From Micromonospora craniellae (GTDB lineage Bacteria; Actinomycetota; Actinomycetes; Mycobacteriales; Micromonosporaceae): a stretch of 64,000 nt of DNA. The notes beneath the pieces were generated by a model. That model was not told where the DNA came from and searched no databases. It saw nothing but the letters and a program-made list of their open reading frames with translations. Shown here piece by piece: positions 16,178 to 24,504 of the stretch; the stretch's first letter is position 1, and the number at the start of each line of letters is the position of its first letter. The translations under genes and the position numbers were made by a program. The stretch is taken from NCBI RefSeq assembly GCF_014764405.1, contig NZ_CP061725.1, forward strand, positions 2,542,001 to 2,606,000, written 5' to 3'.

Positions 16178-17734
16178 ATGGTCGACAGCCTGGACGGACG
16201 GCGGCGACGGCGACGGAGTCCGATGATCTCGCCGGTGCTGCGGCCGATGCTCTGGTCCGCCCTGCTCGGCGCCGTCGCCAGTGCCGTCCTCGCCGCTCCC
16301 GCCTACGCCGAGCCGGGTATCCCGGTCACGGTACCCGACACCGGGTCCCGCCCGGCCGTCGCCGGCCAGTTCCAGTTGCCCGGCGGGGCACCGACCGACG
16401 GTACCCCCGGCGTGACCGCCCCGACCGCCACCCCGGCCGGAAACGCGCTCGAAGCCCAGATCGCCGCCGTCGAGGCACGGATCGGCGAACTCGGCACCCA
16501 ACTACTCGACCTGCAACAACAGCGCACCGAGGCAGAGACCCAGCACACCGCCGCCGGACGCACCCTGGAGTTCGCCCGGGCCGCCGTCACACAGGCTGCG
16601 CAGCGCGCCGACCAGGTCGCCGCCGAGGCGATCAAGGTCGACGCGGCCCAGCCGCCCGGCGACTGGGCCGCCACCCTGCGGGACCTGGAGCGGCTGCACC
16701 GGGCCAACCGGGGCGAGCGCAGCGAGGGCGTCACCGGCCCGGCCGCCGGCCAGGTCACCCGCGCCCGGGCCGACGAGCAGGTGGCCACCCAGGCGTACAC
16801 CGCCGCCGAGCAGCGGCTGCGCGGGGTCCAGCAGCAGTACACCCTCACGCAGCAGTCGCTGCGCGAGGAAGAGGCCAGGCTGATCAAGCTGCGCGAGGAG
16901 AACTCCGCGCAGTTGATCGCGCTGGCCCGCCAGCAGGAGGCCGCCGAGCAGCGGCTCGGTGCCGACTACGTCGACCAGTCGGCCGACGGGCTGGTCGCGC
17001 ACCCCACCGCGTTGGCAGCCCTCGCGTACGCCCGCCGTCAGCTCGGCGACCCGTACGTCTGGGGTGCCACCGGGCCGAACTCGTTCGACTGCTCCGGCCT
17101 GATCTGGTCGGCGTACCGGTCGGCCGGCTACTACAAGCTGCCCCGGGTGTCCCGCGACCAGTACTACGCGACCCGGTCCCGCACCGTGCCGCGCAACGCG
17201 CTGCTCCCCGGCGACCTGGTCTTCTTCGCCTCCGGCAGCAGTTGGCGGACCATCCACCACATGGGCATGTACGTCGGCGGCGGCAAAATGATCCACGCAC
17301 CGACCACCGGCGACGTGGTGAAGATCTCGACCGTCCGCTGGTCCCGGTTGTTCGCCGCGACCCGGGTGGTCGGTGGGGTACCGGGCCCGACCGCCTCGCC
17401 CACCCCGTCGCAGCCGCCAGCGCCCAAGCCCACTCCGAAGCCGACCTCGAAGCCCACCACCAGTCCGACGCCGACGCCGACGCCACGACCGACGTCGCCG
17501 TCCCCCTCGCCATCGGGCTCGCCGACGCCGACGCCGACCGGTTCCCCCTCGCCGTCGGTGACTCCGTCGCCGTCCACCTCGCCGACGCAGAGCCCGTCGA
17601 CCTCGCCCACGCCGAGCACCGAGAGCAGCAGCCCCGCCCCGACCAGCAGCAGCCTCGCTCCGACCACGGCGGCGAGCAGCACCGCTGCCGAAGAGAGCGC
17701 CTCGGCCACCCCGTCCGCCGTCGGCGGTCGCTGA
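16178..17734 (+). CDS. secreted NlpC/P60 peptidoglycan endopeptidase
   Basis: A 518-residue wall hydrolase. A twin-Arg-rich N-terminus and hydrophobic stretch make a signal peptide ending at AAPAYA (about 44). Residues 90-290 are long coiled coils (AALEAQIAAVEARIGELG type, rich in Gln and Arg), as in RipA/CwlO-type hydrolases, where they keep the enzyme inactive. The NlpC/P60 domain (about 290-400) has the catalytic Cys in NSFDCSGL (about 304) and His in IHHMGMYV (about 359). The last 110 residues are a Pro/Ser/Thr tail. ATG 16178 has GGGAG upstream; the frame extends further but without signal peptide logic. Cleaves stem peptides during growth or separation. Confidence 0.93.
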   Translation: MVDSLDGRRRRRRSPMISPVLRPMLWSALLGAVASAVLAAPAYAEPGIPVTVPDTGSRPAVAGQFQLPGGAPTDGTPGVTAPTATPAGNALEAQIAAVEARIGELGTQLLDLQQQRTEAETQHTAAGRTLEFARAAVTQAAQRADQVAAEAIKVDAAQPPGDWAATLRDLERLHRANRGERSEGVTGPAAGQVTRARADEQVATQAYTAAEQRLRGVQQQYTLTQQSLREEEARLIKLREENSAQLIALARQQEAAEQRLGADYVDQSADGLVAHPTALAALAYARRQLGDPYVWGATGPNSFDCSGLIWSAYRSAGYYKLPRVSRDQYYATRSRTVPRNALLPGDLVFFASGSSWRTIHHMGMYVGGGKMIHAPTTGDVVKISTVRWSRLFAATRVVGGVPGPTASPTPSQPPAPKPTPKPTSKPTTSPTPTPTPRPTSPSPSPSGSPTPTPTGSPSPSVTPSPSTSPTQSPSTSPTPSTESSSPAPTSSSLAPTTAASSTAAEESASATPSAVGGR

Positions 17735-17899
17735 CCGGACGCCACCCGCCGAGGCGACCTCCGGCCCGTCCCGCGCGTACACGAAGGACACTGTGCGGGC
17801 TACGGCTGTGCCAGCCGGTCGGGATGTGGCACGGTGTCACACAGGCACTGCCGGTCCGGTGGTACGGATCCGGATGCGAGCGTGGCACGGAGGACGAGG

Positions 17900-19129
17900 A
17901 TGACCGAGCACGAGGTTCCGGCTCCCAATTCGTCACCGGCAGTTCCTGCCGGCGGTGACCGGCCAGCGGCACGGGGCCGGGCGGGAGTCGCCCGCGTTCC
18001 CGTCCCCGCCGGTTCGGCAGGCGCCGGCACCGGATCAGCCGCACCGGTCACCGGCGGCCCCGGGTCCGTCGCTCCGACGACGGGTGGCGGGACCACGTAC
18101 CGTGCCGGCGCCCCGGCGACACCCGGTGCCGACCGGCCACCGGTGATCGCCCGAGCGCAGGTCAGCGTGGCCGGCGACGCAGCGGGCACGACCGGCACGG
18201 GCACAGACGGCAGCGCCGGCGGCACGGGCCTGAACGGGGCTGCCAAGGCCGCTGTGCCGGGGCCGCGGGAGCCGGGGCCGTCGACTCCGGCACGTGCCAG
18301 CGTCCGGGTCGCCGGGGTGAGTCAGGTGAGCGCGGCCGAGGCCGCAGCCGCCGGTGGCGGTGGCGGTGGCGGTGTCCGGGCCGCCGGGGTCTACCGGTCG
18401 GCGCCGGTCGCCCCGGAGTCGTCCGAGCCCGCCCGCCCGTCCGAGCCTCTGCAGCCCACCACGCCCGAGCCGGTGCCGGATCCGGCGACACCGGAGCCGG
18501 GTCCGCCGACCCCGCCGCCCGGCCCGATGCCCGCACCGCCGTTCCCACCGCCGCCGGCCACGGCCACCACGGCCACGTCGGCCACGCCCGTCTCCGCGTC
18601 GCCGTCGCCGGTGGTGCCCGCTCCGGCGCTGCCGGTCTGGCCACCACCGACCACTCCGAGCGGGCGCCGCGACGAGCAGGTCTCCGGCTCACCGGGGGTC
18701 GCACCCTGGCCTTCGGTCCGGCCGGGGCTGCTTCCGACCGAGCCGCCGACGGCCCCGATCGGCACCGCCCCGGACCTACCGTCGGCGACCGGCCCACCGG
18801 AAGCGGCCGGTCCCGGCCCCCGCTCGAACGCCTCCCGTGAGGCCGGATCGGCGACGCACCGCCCCGGCGGATCCGATCTGAGCGCCTATTACACGGGCGG
18901 GTCGGGGGCCAACACCGTGGCCTTCCCGATCGGCGAGGAGAACTCAGGGTCACTGACCGGTCACATCCTGGCCCAGGGTTGGACGGAAACCCCGGCCGAG
19001 CGGTCCGGGAACACCCTGCGGGTGGTGATCGTGTTGGCGGTCGCGCTGGGCCTGCTGGTGGCGTTCAGCGCGCTCGTGGTCCTGCTGGCGAACGACGCCC
19101 TGAGTGGTCTGACCGGCGCACTGCCGTAG
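17900..19129 (+). CDS. proline-rich single-pass membrane protein
   Basis: A 409-residue protein. The first 330 residues are low-complexity Pro/Ala/Gly/Thr sequence with no fold I can recognise. A conserved-looking stretch follows (DLSAYYTGGSGANTVAFPI, then GSLTGHILAQGW) and one membrane helix near the C-terminus (VVIVLAVALGLLVAFSALVVLL, about 375-397). The N-terminal part is probably cytoplasmic and disordered. ATG 17900 has GGAGGA upstream. It follows the NlpC/P60 gene by about 165 bases. Function unknown; it may be a scaffold in envelope or polar-growth complexes. Confidence 0.7.
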   Translation: MTEHEVPAPNSSPAVPAGGDRPAARGRAGVARVPVPAGSAGAGTGSAAPVTGGPGSVAPTTGGGTTYRAGAPATPGADRPPVIARAQVSVAGDAAGTTGTGTDGSAGGTGLNGAAKAAVPGPREPGPSTPARASVRVAGVSQVSAAEAAAAGGGGGGGVRAAGVYRSAPVAPESSEPARPSEPLQPTTPEPVPDPATPEPGPPTPPPGPMPAPPFPPPPATATTATSATPVSASPSPVVPAPALPVWPPPTTPSGRRDEQVSGSPGVAPWPSVRPGLLPTEPPTAPIGTAPDLPSATGPPEAAGPGPRSNASREAGSATHRPGGSDLSAYYTGGSGANTVAFPIGEENSGSLTGHILAQGWTETPAERSGNTLRVVIVLAVALGLLVAFSALVVLLANDALSGLTGALP

Positions 19130-19193
19130 CGAACGGCGGGGTGAGTCCGCCCACTACCCCCATCCGGTCCGCGCGCGGGAACGGCACTCGCCG

Positions 19194-19236
19194 TACACTT
19201 GTGGGTGATCACTGACCTGGCGCGCGACCGCGCGCC
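19194..19236 (+). promoter_or_regulatory. promoter and leader hairpin of the DEAD-box helicase
   Basis: TACACT (19194-19199) matches a -10 element, putting transcription start at about 19205, exactly at a GTG. A hairpin with perfect 8-bp arms GGCGCGCG/CGCGCGCC and a two-base loop (19219-19236) follows. The resulting leader is about 115 bases. Long structured leaders are known for RNA-helicase genes, where they allow cold or autoregulatory control; that role is inferred here. Confidence 0.5.
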
Positions 19237-19324
19237 CATGGGCGTTCTTGCGGACGGATCCGGCGGCGGTAGTGCCGTGGCGGGACATCGCGAAGGTGCG
19301 CCCCGCTTGAAAGGCATTTCTTGA
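19205..19324 (+). CDS. possible leaderless leader peptide before the DEAD-box helicase
   Basis: GTG at 19205 opens a 39-codon frame (MITDLARDRAPMGVLADGSG at the N-terminus, then GGSAVAGHREGAPRLKGIS). Its TGA (19322-19324) overlaps the helicase TTG start (19321-19323). The -10 box is placed so that transcription would begin at this GTG, allowing leaderless translation. Stop-start overlap suggests translational coupling. The frame fills the whole gap, which is unlikely by chance to start and end so neatly, but the peptide has no known relatives that I can name. Confidence 0.45.
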   Translation: MITDLARDRAPMGVLADGSGGGSAVAGHREGAPRLKGIS

Positions 19325-20859
19325 CCACCTCCGCTGCCTCTGGCATGCCCCTGTCCGCCTCTGACTCCTCCACCGATCTGCCGGCCGACGTCGGCGGTCC
19401 TAACCAGTCGATCGACTTCGGCGCGTTGGGGTTGCCCCAGCCGCTCGTGCGCGCCCTCGCCCGGCAGGGCATCACCACACCCTTCGAGATCCAGCGCGCG
19501 ACCGTGCCGGACGCCCTCGCCGGGCGCGACGTGCTCGGCCGGGGGCAGACCGGCTCGGGCAAGACCCTCGCCTTCGGGCTGCCGCTGCTGGCCCGGGTCG
19601 CCGAGGGCGGCCAGGCCCGTCCGATGCGGCCGCGTGCCCTCGTCCTGGTGCCCACCCGGGAACTCGCCATGCAGGTCAACGACGCGCTGCTGCCGTTGGG
19701 CAAGGCGGTCGGCTTATTCCTGAAGACCGCCGTCGGCGGAGTGCCCTACGACCGCCAGATCGACGCCCTTCGCCGGGGCGTCGAGGTGGTGGTGGCCACC
19801 CCGGGTCGGCTCGCCGACCTGATCGACCGGGGCGTCTGCCGCCTCGACGACGTCGAGGTGACCGTGCTCGACGAAGCGGACCAGATGGCCGACATGGGCT
19901 TCCTTCCCGAGGTCACCGAGTTGCTGGCGAAGACTCCCGCGAACACGCAGCGGCTGCTCTTCTCGGCCACTCTGGACACCGACGTGGACGCGTTGGTCCA
20001 GCGGTTCATGACCGACCCGGTGACCCACTCGACCGCGCCCGCGACCGCTGCGGTCTCCACCATGGACCACCACCTGCTGCTGATCCCGCCGCAGGACAAG
20101 TTCCCGGTGACCGCGTCGATCGCGGCACGGTCCGGCCGGACCATCGTCTTCGCCCGTACCCAGCTCGGCGTGGACCGGCTGGTCACGCAGCTCGCGGCGG
20201 TCGGCGTACGCGCGGGTGGGCTGCACGGCGGCAAGACCCAGCGGATGCGTACCCGCACCCTGGCCGAGTTCCGTGAGGGCCGGACCAACGTGCTGGTGGC
20301 GACCGACGTGGCGGCCCGGGGCATCCACGTGGACGGGGTCTCGCTGGTGCTACACGTCGACCCGCCGAAGGACCCGAAGGACTACCTGCACCGGGCCGGG
20401 CGCACCGCACGGGCCGGCGAGACGGGTGCGGTGGCGACCCTGGTGCTGCCGAAGCAGCGCCGCACCACCCTGGCGATGCTGGAGAAGGCCGGTGTGGAGC
20501 CGGAGCAGACCCGGGTACGCGCCGGTGACGCCGCCCTGGCCGAGCTGACCGGAGCCCGCGAACCGAGCGGCGTGCCGGTGCGGGAGGAGCGGGAGGAGCC
20601 GCGTCGGCCCGGCCGGACGACCGTCGGCCCGCGCCGCTTCGGTGACCGTCCCGGCGGCGACCGCCGGTTCGGCGATCGTCCGGGCGGGGAACGCCGGTTC
20701 GGTGACCGCGCCTACGGCGACCAGCCACGCGGGGAACGCCGCTTCGGCGACCAGCCACGCGCAGAGCGCCGGTTTGGTGCCGACCGGGGCGGGCGCTCGG
20801 AGGTGCGGGGTGAGGAGCGTCGCGGTACGGTGGGGCGGCCCCGGTCACACACCTACTGA
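19321..20859 (+). CDS. DEAD-box ATP-dependent RNA helicase
   Basis: A 512-residue cytosolic helicase. Motifs in order: Q motif FEIQRATVPDAL, motif I GQTGSGKT (about 78-85), PTRELAMQV, TPGRL, motif II DEAD (about 185), SAT in LLFSAT, then RecA2 motifs including TDVAARGIH and HRAGRTAR. After residue 420 comes a basic tail of repeated RRFGDRPGG-like units (eight or so), which in relatives binds RNA and promotes condensation. TTG start with GAAAGG upstream, overlapping the stop of the leader ORF. Likely acts in ribosome assembly or RNA turnover, especially in the cold. Confidence 0.95.
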   Translation: MTTSAASGMPLSASDSSTDLPADVGGPNQSIDFGALGLPQPLVRALARQGITTPFEIQRATVPDALAGRDVLGRGQTGSGKTLAFGLPLLARVAEGGQARPMRPRALVLVPTRELAMQVNDALLPLGKAVGLFLKTAVGGVPYDRQIDALRRGVEVVVATPGRLADLIDRGVCRLDDVEVTVLDEADQMADMGFLPEVTELLAKTPANTQRLLFSATLDTDVDALVQRFMTDPVTHSTAPATAAVSTMDHHLLLIPPQDKFPVTASIAARSGRTIVFARTQLGVDRLVTQLAAVGVRAGGLHGGKTQRMRTRTLAEFREGRTNVLVATDVAARGIHVDGVSLVLHVDPPKDPKDYLHRAGRTARAGETGAVATLVLPKQRRTTLAMLEKAGVEPEQTRVRAGDAALAELTGAREPSGVPVREEREEPRRPGRTTVGPRRFGDRPGGDRRFGDRPGGERRFGDRAYGDQPRGERRFGDQPRAERRFGADRGGRSEVRGEERRGTVGRPRSHTY

Positions 20860-20903
20860 TCGGTCCCTTCGGCGCATGGCGTGCCGGGTCGGGCCCGGTG
20901 GCG

Positions 20904-20909
20904 TAACGT
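20904..20909 (+). promoter_or_regulatory. -10 element, probable leaderless promoter
   Basis: TAACGT lies 7 bases before ATG 20917, and no Shine-Dalgarno is present. This is the spacing expected for a leaderless mRNA, common in actinobacteria. The -35 region is poor. Confidence 0.4.
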
Positions 20910-20916
20910 CCGATTC

Positions 20917-21546
20917 ATGTCGACCATGCGGAAGTCGCTGCTGTGGACCCGGTCCGACACACCTGGGTCCGAACACGCCCTGGTCGCTGACGGGTCCGGG
21001 CTGACCGCGCACGGCACCCAGATCGCCATCGACCCGGTGCCCTACACCTGCCGCTACCAGGTGGCCACCGACTCCGAGTGGGTCAGTGTCCGCCTGGAGG
21101 TGGAGGTCGAGGGTGCCGGGTGGCGGCGGAGCGTACGCCTGGAACGGGCGACCGGTCGGTGGCGGGTGACCGCCGCCGAGCAGGGTGACCTGGACGCGGT
21201 CCTGACTGCCGCCGGGCGTGCCCCGGCCGGGCTGCCCGGCCTGGAGGACCCCGATCGCCTGGCCGATGCTCTCGACGTCGACCTGGGCGGCTCGCCGCTG
21301 TTCAACACGCTGCCGGTGCGTCGGCTCGGCCTGATCACCGCGCCCGCCGACACCACGCACCGGATGACCGTGGCCTGGGTGCTGCCGCCGAGCCTGACCG
21401 TGCTCCCCGCCGAGCAGGTGTACACCGGACTGGGCCCGCACCGGTTCCGGTACGCCAGTGACGGTTTCAGTGCCGAGGTCGACATGGACCAGGACGGGTA
21501 CGTACAGCACTACCCCGGCCTGGCGGAGCGCCGGACGCCCCGCTGA
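20917..21546 (+). CDS. putative glycolipid-binding protein
   Basis: A 209-residue cytosolic protein resembling the putative glycolipid-binding family (PF06475). Marks are the opening KSLLWTRSDTPGSEHALV, YTCRYQVATD, a central PLFNTLPVRRLGL and the end HRFRYASDGFSAEVDMDQDG. The fold is a beta-barrel with an unknown ligand. ATG 20917 seems to be leaderless. It converges on cds1 with only 13 bases between stops. Confidence 0.8.
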   Translation: MSTMRKSLLWTRSDTPGSEHALVADGSGLTAHGTQIAIDPVPYTCRYQVATDSEWVSVRLEVEVEGAGWRRSVRLERATGRWRVTAAEQGDLDAVLTAAGRAPAGLPGLEDPDRLADALDVDLGGSPLFNTLPVRRLGLITAPADTTHRMTVAWVLPPSLTVLPAEQVYTGLGPHRFRYASDGFSAEVDMDQDGYVQHYPGLAERRTPR

Positions 21547-21559
21547 GTCGCCGGTCGGC

Positions 21560-22651
21560 TCAGCCCGGCCAGGAACCGTCGGCCAGGAACCGCTCGACGG
21601 TCGCCAGGTGCGGGGTCAGGTCGAGGCCCTGCCCGGCGACCCACTCGTCGGCGTAGTACGTGTCGGCGTACCGGTCACCGGCGTCGCAGATCAGGGTGAC
21701 CACCGAACCGGTGCGCCCGGCGGCGCACATCTCGGCGATCAGCCCGAAGGCACCCCACAGGTTGGTGCCGGTCGACCCGCCCACCCGTCGACCGAGTACG
21801 GCCGAGCCGGCCCGCATGGCGGCCAGCGAGGCGGCGTCCGGTACCTGCACCATCCGGTCCACCACCGCAGGCAGGAACGACGCCTCGACGGTCGGGCGGC
21901 CGATCCCTTCGATGCGGGAGCCCCGGCCGGTGCGCACCGACCAGTCGGCCGCCTGCCAGGCCGGATAGAACGCGGAGTTCTCCGGGTCCACCACGCAGAG
22001 TTTGGTGGGCAGTCGCCGGTAGCGGGCGTACCGGCCGATGGTGGCGCTGGTGCCGCCGGTGCCGGCACCGACCACCACCCAGGCGGGTACGGGGTGGCGT
22101 TCCAGGGCAAGCTGCGCGTAGATCGACTCGGCGATGTTGTTGTTGCCCCGCCAGTCGGTGGCCCGTTCGGCGTAGGTGAACTGGTCCATGAAATGTCCGC
22201 CGGAGTCCTCGGCGAGCCAGCGTGCCTCGATGACCACCTTGGCCGGGTCCTGCACCAGGTGGCACCGGCCGCCCTGGAACTCGATCTGGGCGATCTTCTC
22301 CGGCGACGTCGAGGCGGGCATCACCGCGATGAACGGCAACCCCAGCATCCGGGCGAAGTACGCCTCGGAGACCGCCGTGGAGCCCGACGACGCCTCGACG
22401 ATGGTGGTCTCCGGCCCGATCCGGCCGTTGCAGAGCCCGTACAGGAACAGCGAGCGGGCCAGCCGGTGCTTGAGCGAGCCGGTCGGGTGCACCGACTCGT
22501 CCTTGAGATAGAGATCGATCCCCCACGACCGGGGCAACGGAAAGGGCAGCAGGTGGGTGTCGGCGGACCGGTTGGCGTCCGCCTCGACGGCGGCGATCGC
22601 CTCGGTCACCCACCGCCGGCTTGCCTCGTCGCACCGGTCGAGATGAGTCAC
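21560..22651 (-). CDS. cds1: L-cysteine desulfhydrase Cds1
   Basis: A 363-residue PLP enzyme of the cysteine synthase fold, closely following the Mycobacterium tuberculosis Cds1 pattern: ADTHLLPFPLP, LYLKDESVHPTGSLKHRLARS with Lys61 or so as the PLP lysine, EASSGSTAVSEAYFA and TDWRGNNNIAES. Cds1 breaks L-cysteine into H2S, ammonia and pyruvate, feeding respiration and redox balance. The GTG start is 22 bases after the Lrp-type regulator, so the pair is an operon in which the regulator likely senses cysteine or another amino acid. Confidence 0.9.
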   Translation of the reverse strand: MTHLDRCDEASRRWVTEAIAAVEADANRSADTHLLPFPLPRSWGIDLYLKDESVHPTGSLKHRLARSLFLYGLCNGRIGPETTIVEASSGSTAVSEAYFARMLGLPFIAVMPASTSPEKIAQIEFQGGRCHLVQDPAKVVIEARWLAEDSGGHFMDQFTYAERATDWRGNNNIAESIYAQLALERHPVPAWVVVGAGTGGTSATIGRYARYRRLPTKLCVVDPENSAFYPAWQAADWSVRTGRGSRIEGIGRPTVEASFLPAVVDRMVQVPDAASLAAMRAGSAVLGRRVGGSTGTNLWGAFGLIAEMCAAGRTGSVVTLICDAGDRYADTYYADEWVAGQGLDLTPHLATVERFLADGSWPG

Positions 22652-22673
22652 GCTCGGAAAGGTAGCAAGCCGC

Positions 22674-23132
22674 TCAGGGCGACGTCTGCGCCACCGGCTG
22701 GGGCCGGTTCTCCCACTTGGTCGACAGGGCGATGCCGGTACGGGTGGAGGCCACCCCGGGTGTCCGGTTCAGCCGTACGATCAGCCGCTCCAACTCGGCG
22801 ATGGTGCTCACCCGGGCCTTGAGCAGGAAGGATTCGACTCCGGCCATGAAGTAGCAGGACTCGATCTCCGGTATCGCCCGGAACGCTTCCAACACGTCGT
22901 CGGTGTCCGCGCCGGAGTCCTCGACGATGCCGATCAGGGCGGTGACGCCCAGCCCGACGGCCTCCGGCTCGACGTCGGCGCGGTACGCCCGGATGACCCC
23001 GCCGGACTCCAGCTTTCCGACCCGTTCGTGCACTGCCGGCGCGGATAGACCGACCTGGCGGGCCAGTTCGGCGTACGACAGGCGGGCGTTGCTCCGGAGC
23101 AGGTCCACGAGGCTGCGGTCGATGGCGTCCAC
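22674..23132 (-). CDS. Lrp/AsnC family regulator
   Basis: A 152-residue feast/famine regulator. An N-terminal helix-turn-helix (DRSLVDLLRSNARLSYAELA, VGLSAPAVHERVGKLESGGV) is followed by a RAM effector domain (about 70-145; ALIGIVEDSGAD, SCYFMAGVESFLLKARV). Proteins of this type bind amino acids and form octamers. It precedes cds1 in one transcript, so it may control cysteine breakdown in response to cysteine, as CcdR/DecR do in other bacteria (inference). Confidence 0.92.
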   Translation of the reverse strand: MDAIDRSLVDLLRSNARLSYAELARQVGLSAPAVHERVGKLESGGVIRAYRADVEPEAVGLGVTALIGIVEDSGADTDDVLEAFRAIPEIESCYFMAGVESFLLKARVSTIAELERLIVRLNRTPGVASTRTGIALSTKWENRPQPVAQTSP

Positions 23133-23401
23133 GGACTGTAGACCCTAGTCGGCGACGGGTGACACCGGGACGCCGGCATCCGTTGGGCATGGCAGTGGGT
23201 GACAGTTCGCATACCCAGGGTCCGAAGGGCGTGCCGCCGGCACCATTTACTAACTTCCCACTCAGTGCGTTTTTCGCGTTTGGCGGACAGGCCAGTTCGC
23301 TGGTGCTGTAATTGCCATACGTCCCTCATGACGGCTCTGGGCTCGCACCGGCCGGGGGCAGTGTGTTCAGCCGGGGGCTTCGTCGATGCGAGGAGGGGGC
23401 T

Positions 23402-23668
23402 GTGGACACTGGAGATCGCCTGCTGACACCGGGTGAGGTCGCCGCGCTGTTTCGGGTTGACCCGAAGACCGTGACGCGATGGGCGGCAGCGGGCCGGATC
23501 GGCAGTATCCGGACTCCAGGAGGGCACCGCCGGTTTCGGGAATCCGAGGTGCGGGCCCTGCTTGAAGGAGAGGGCATGCTGGAAGAGGCGGACGAGATGG
23601 GCAGACCGCGCAACAACGGCTCAGCCGCCTCGACCGGCCCAGGTCCGGCCAACGCCGGCATGTACTGA
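23402..23668 (+). CDS. bldC: BldC-type developmental regulator
   Basis: An 88-residue MerR-like DNA-binding protein. The core (LLTPGEVAALFRVDPKTVTR, then GRIGSIRTPGGHRRFRESEV) matches Streptomyces BldC, which binds head-to-tail to direct repeats and delays entry into development. The C-terminal 25 residues are a lineage-specific Gly/Asn-rich tail. GTG 23402 has AGGAGG upstream; the frame extends further upstream but without codon bias. The upstream 270 bases hold an AT-rich patch (about 23,247-23,285), probably its promoter. Confidence 0.93.
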   Translation: MDTGDRLLTPGEVAALFRVDPKTVTRWAAAGRIGSIRTPGGHRRFRESEVRALLEGEGMLEEADEMGRPRNNGSAASTGPGPANAGMY

Positions 23669-23700
23669 GTGGTGCGGGTCGGGACGCGGACCGGTCGCCG

Positions 23701-24330
23701 TCAGGTCCGGTCCGCGTTCAACTTCCCCGCCCACCTGTGGAACAGGGTGTGCGTTACACCGAGGGCGTCGAGCACCTTGCCGGCCACGAAGTCCACGAGC
23801 TGCGTCGCCGAGGCGGCGGCTCCCGCGCCGTAGAAGCCGGGACTGGCCGGCAGCACCACCGCCCCGGCGTCGTGCAACGCGATCAGATGCTCCAGGTGGC
23901 TACGGGTCACCGGGGTCTCCCGGGGCACCACCACGACCCGTCGGCGCTCCTTGAGGTTGACCTCGGCTGCGCGCTGCAACAGATCCTTGGACAGGCCGAT
24001 GGCGATGCCGGCGCAGGCAGCCGTGCTGGCGGGCACCACCGCCATGCCACGCACCGGGTACGAGCCGCTGCTCGGTCCGGCAGCCAGGTCACCGGCCGTC
24101 CAGTGCCGCACGTCCGCGCCGTCGAGGTCGCGGCCGAGCCAGGCGCCCAGGTCGTCGGCCCAGTGCGCGTCCCGGAACGACCTGCCGGTCTCGTCCAGGA
24201 CGGTCAGCCGGGCGGCCCGGGAGACGATCAGGTCCACCGGCTCACCGGCGTCGAGCAGCCCGCGGACGACTGCGGCCGCGTACGGCGTGCCGGAGGCCCC
24301 GGAGACGCCGACCACCCATGGTTCACGCAT
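23701..24330 (-). CDS. mqnM: UbiX-type flavin prenyltransferase of the menaquinone pathway
   Basis: A 209-residue flavoprotein that attaches a dimethylallyl group to FMN to make the prenylated flavin cofactor needed by UbiD-type decarboxylases. Family motifs are VGVSGASGTPYAAAVVRGL at the N-terminus, VVPASTAACAGIAIGLSKDLL and VVVVPRETPVTRSHLEHL. In futalosine organisms this partner serves the UbiD-like MqnL, which lies 2 kb away on the same strand. It converges on bldC with 32 bases between stops. The symbol rests on context; ubiX would be equally valid. Confidence 0.88.
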   Translation of the reverse strand: MREPWVVGVSGASGTPYAAAVVRGLLDAGEPVDLIVSRAARLTVLDETGRSFRDAHWADDLGAWLGRDLDGADVRHWTAGDLAAGPSSGSYPVRGMAVVPASTAACAGIAIGLSKDLLQRAAEVNLKERRRVVVVPRETPVTRSHLEHLIALHDAGAVVLPASPGFYGAGAAASATQLVDFVAGKVLDALGVTHTLFHRWAGKLNADRT

Positions 24331-24504
24331 ACCTCAAGCCTGCCTGGTCACCGCCGACGCCGGAGCGGCACCCCCGGGACCTGACCCGATCCGGCGGGAC
24401 TGCGGCGTTACGCGACCGATGTCCGATCGGAATGCGGGGACCGACGCGACCTGGCATGCTGCCTGGTGCCGCACGGCGATACGGCGCCCCAGGGGAGGAT
24501 CGGG

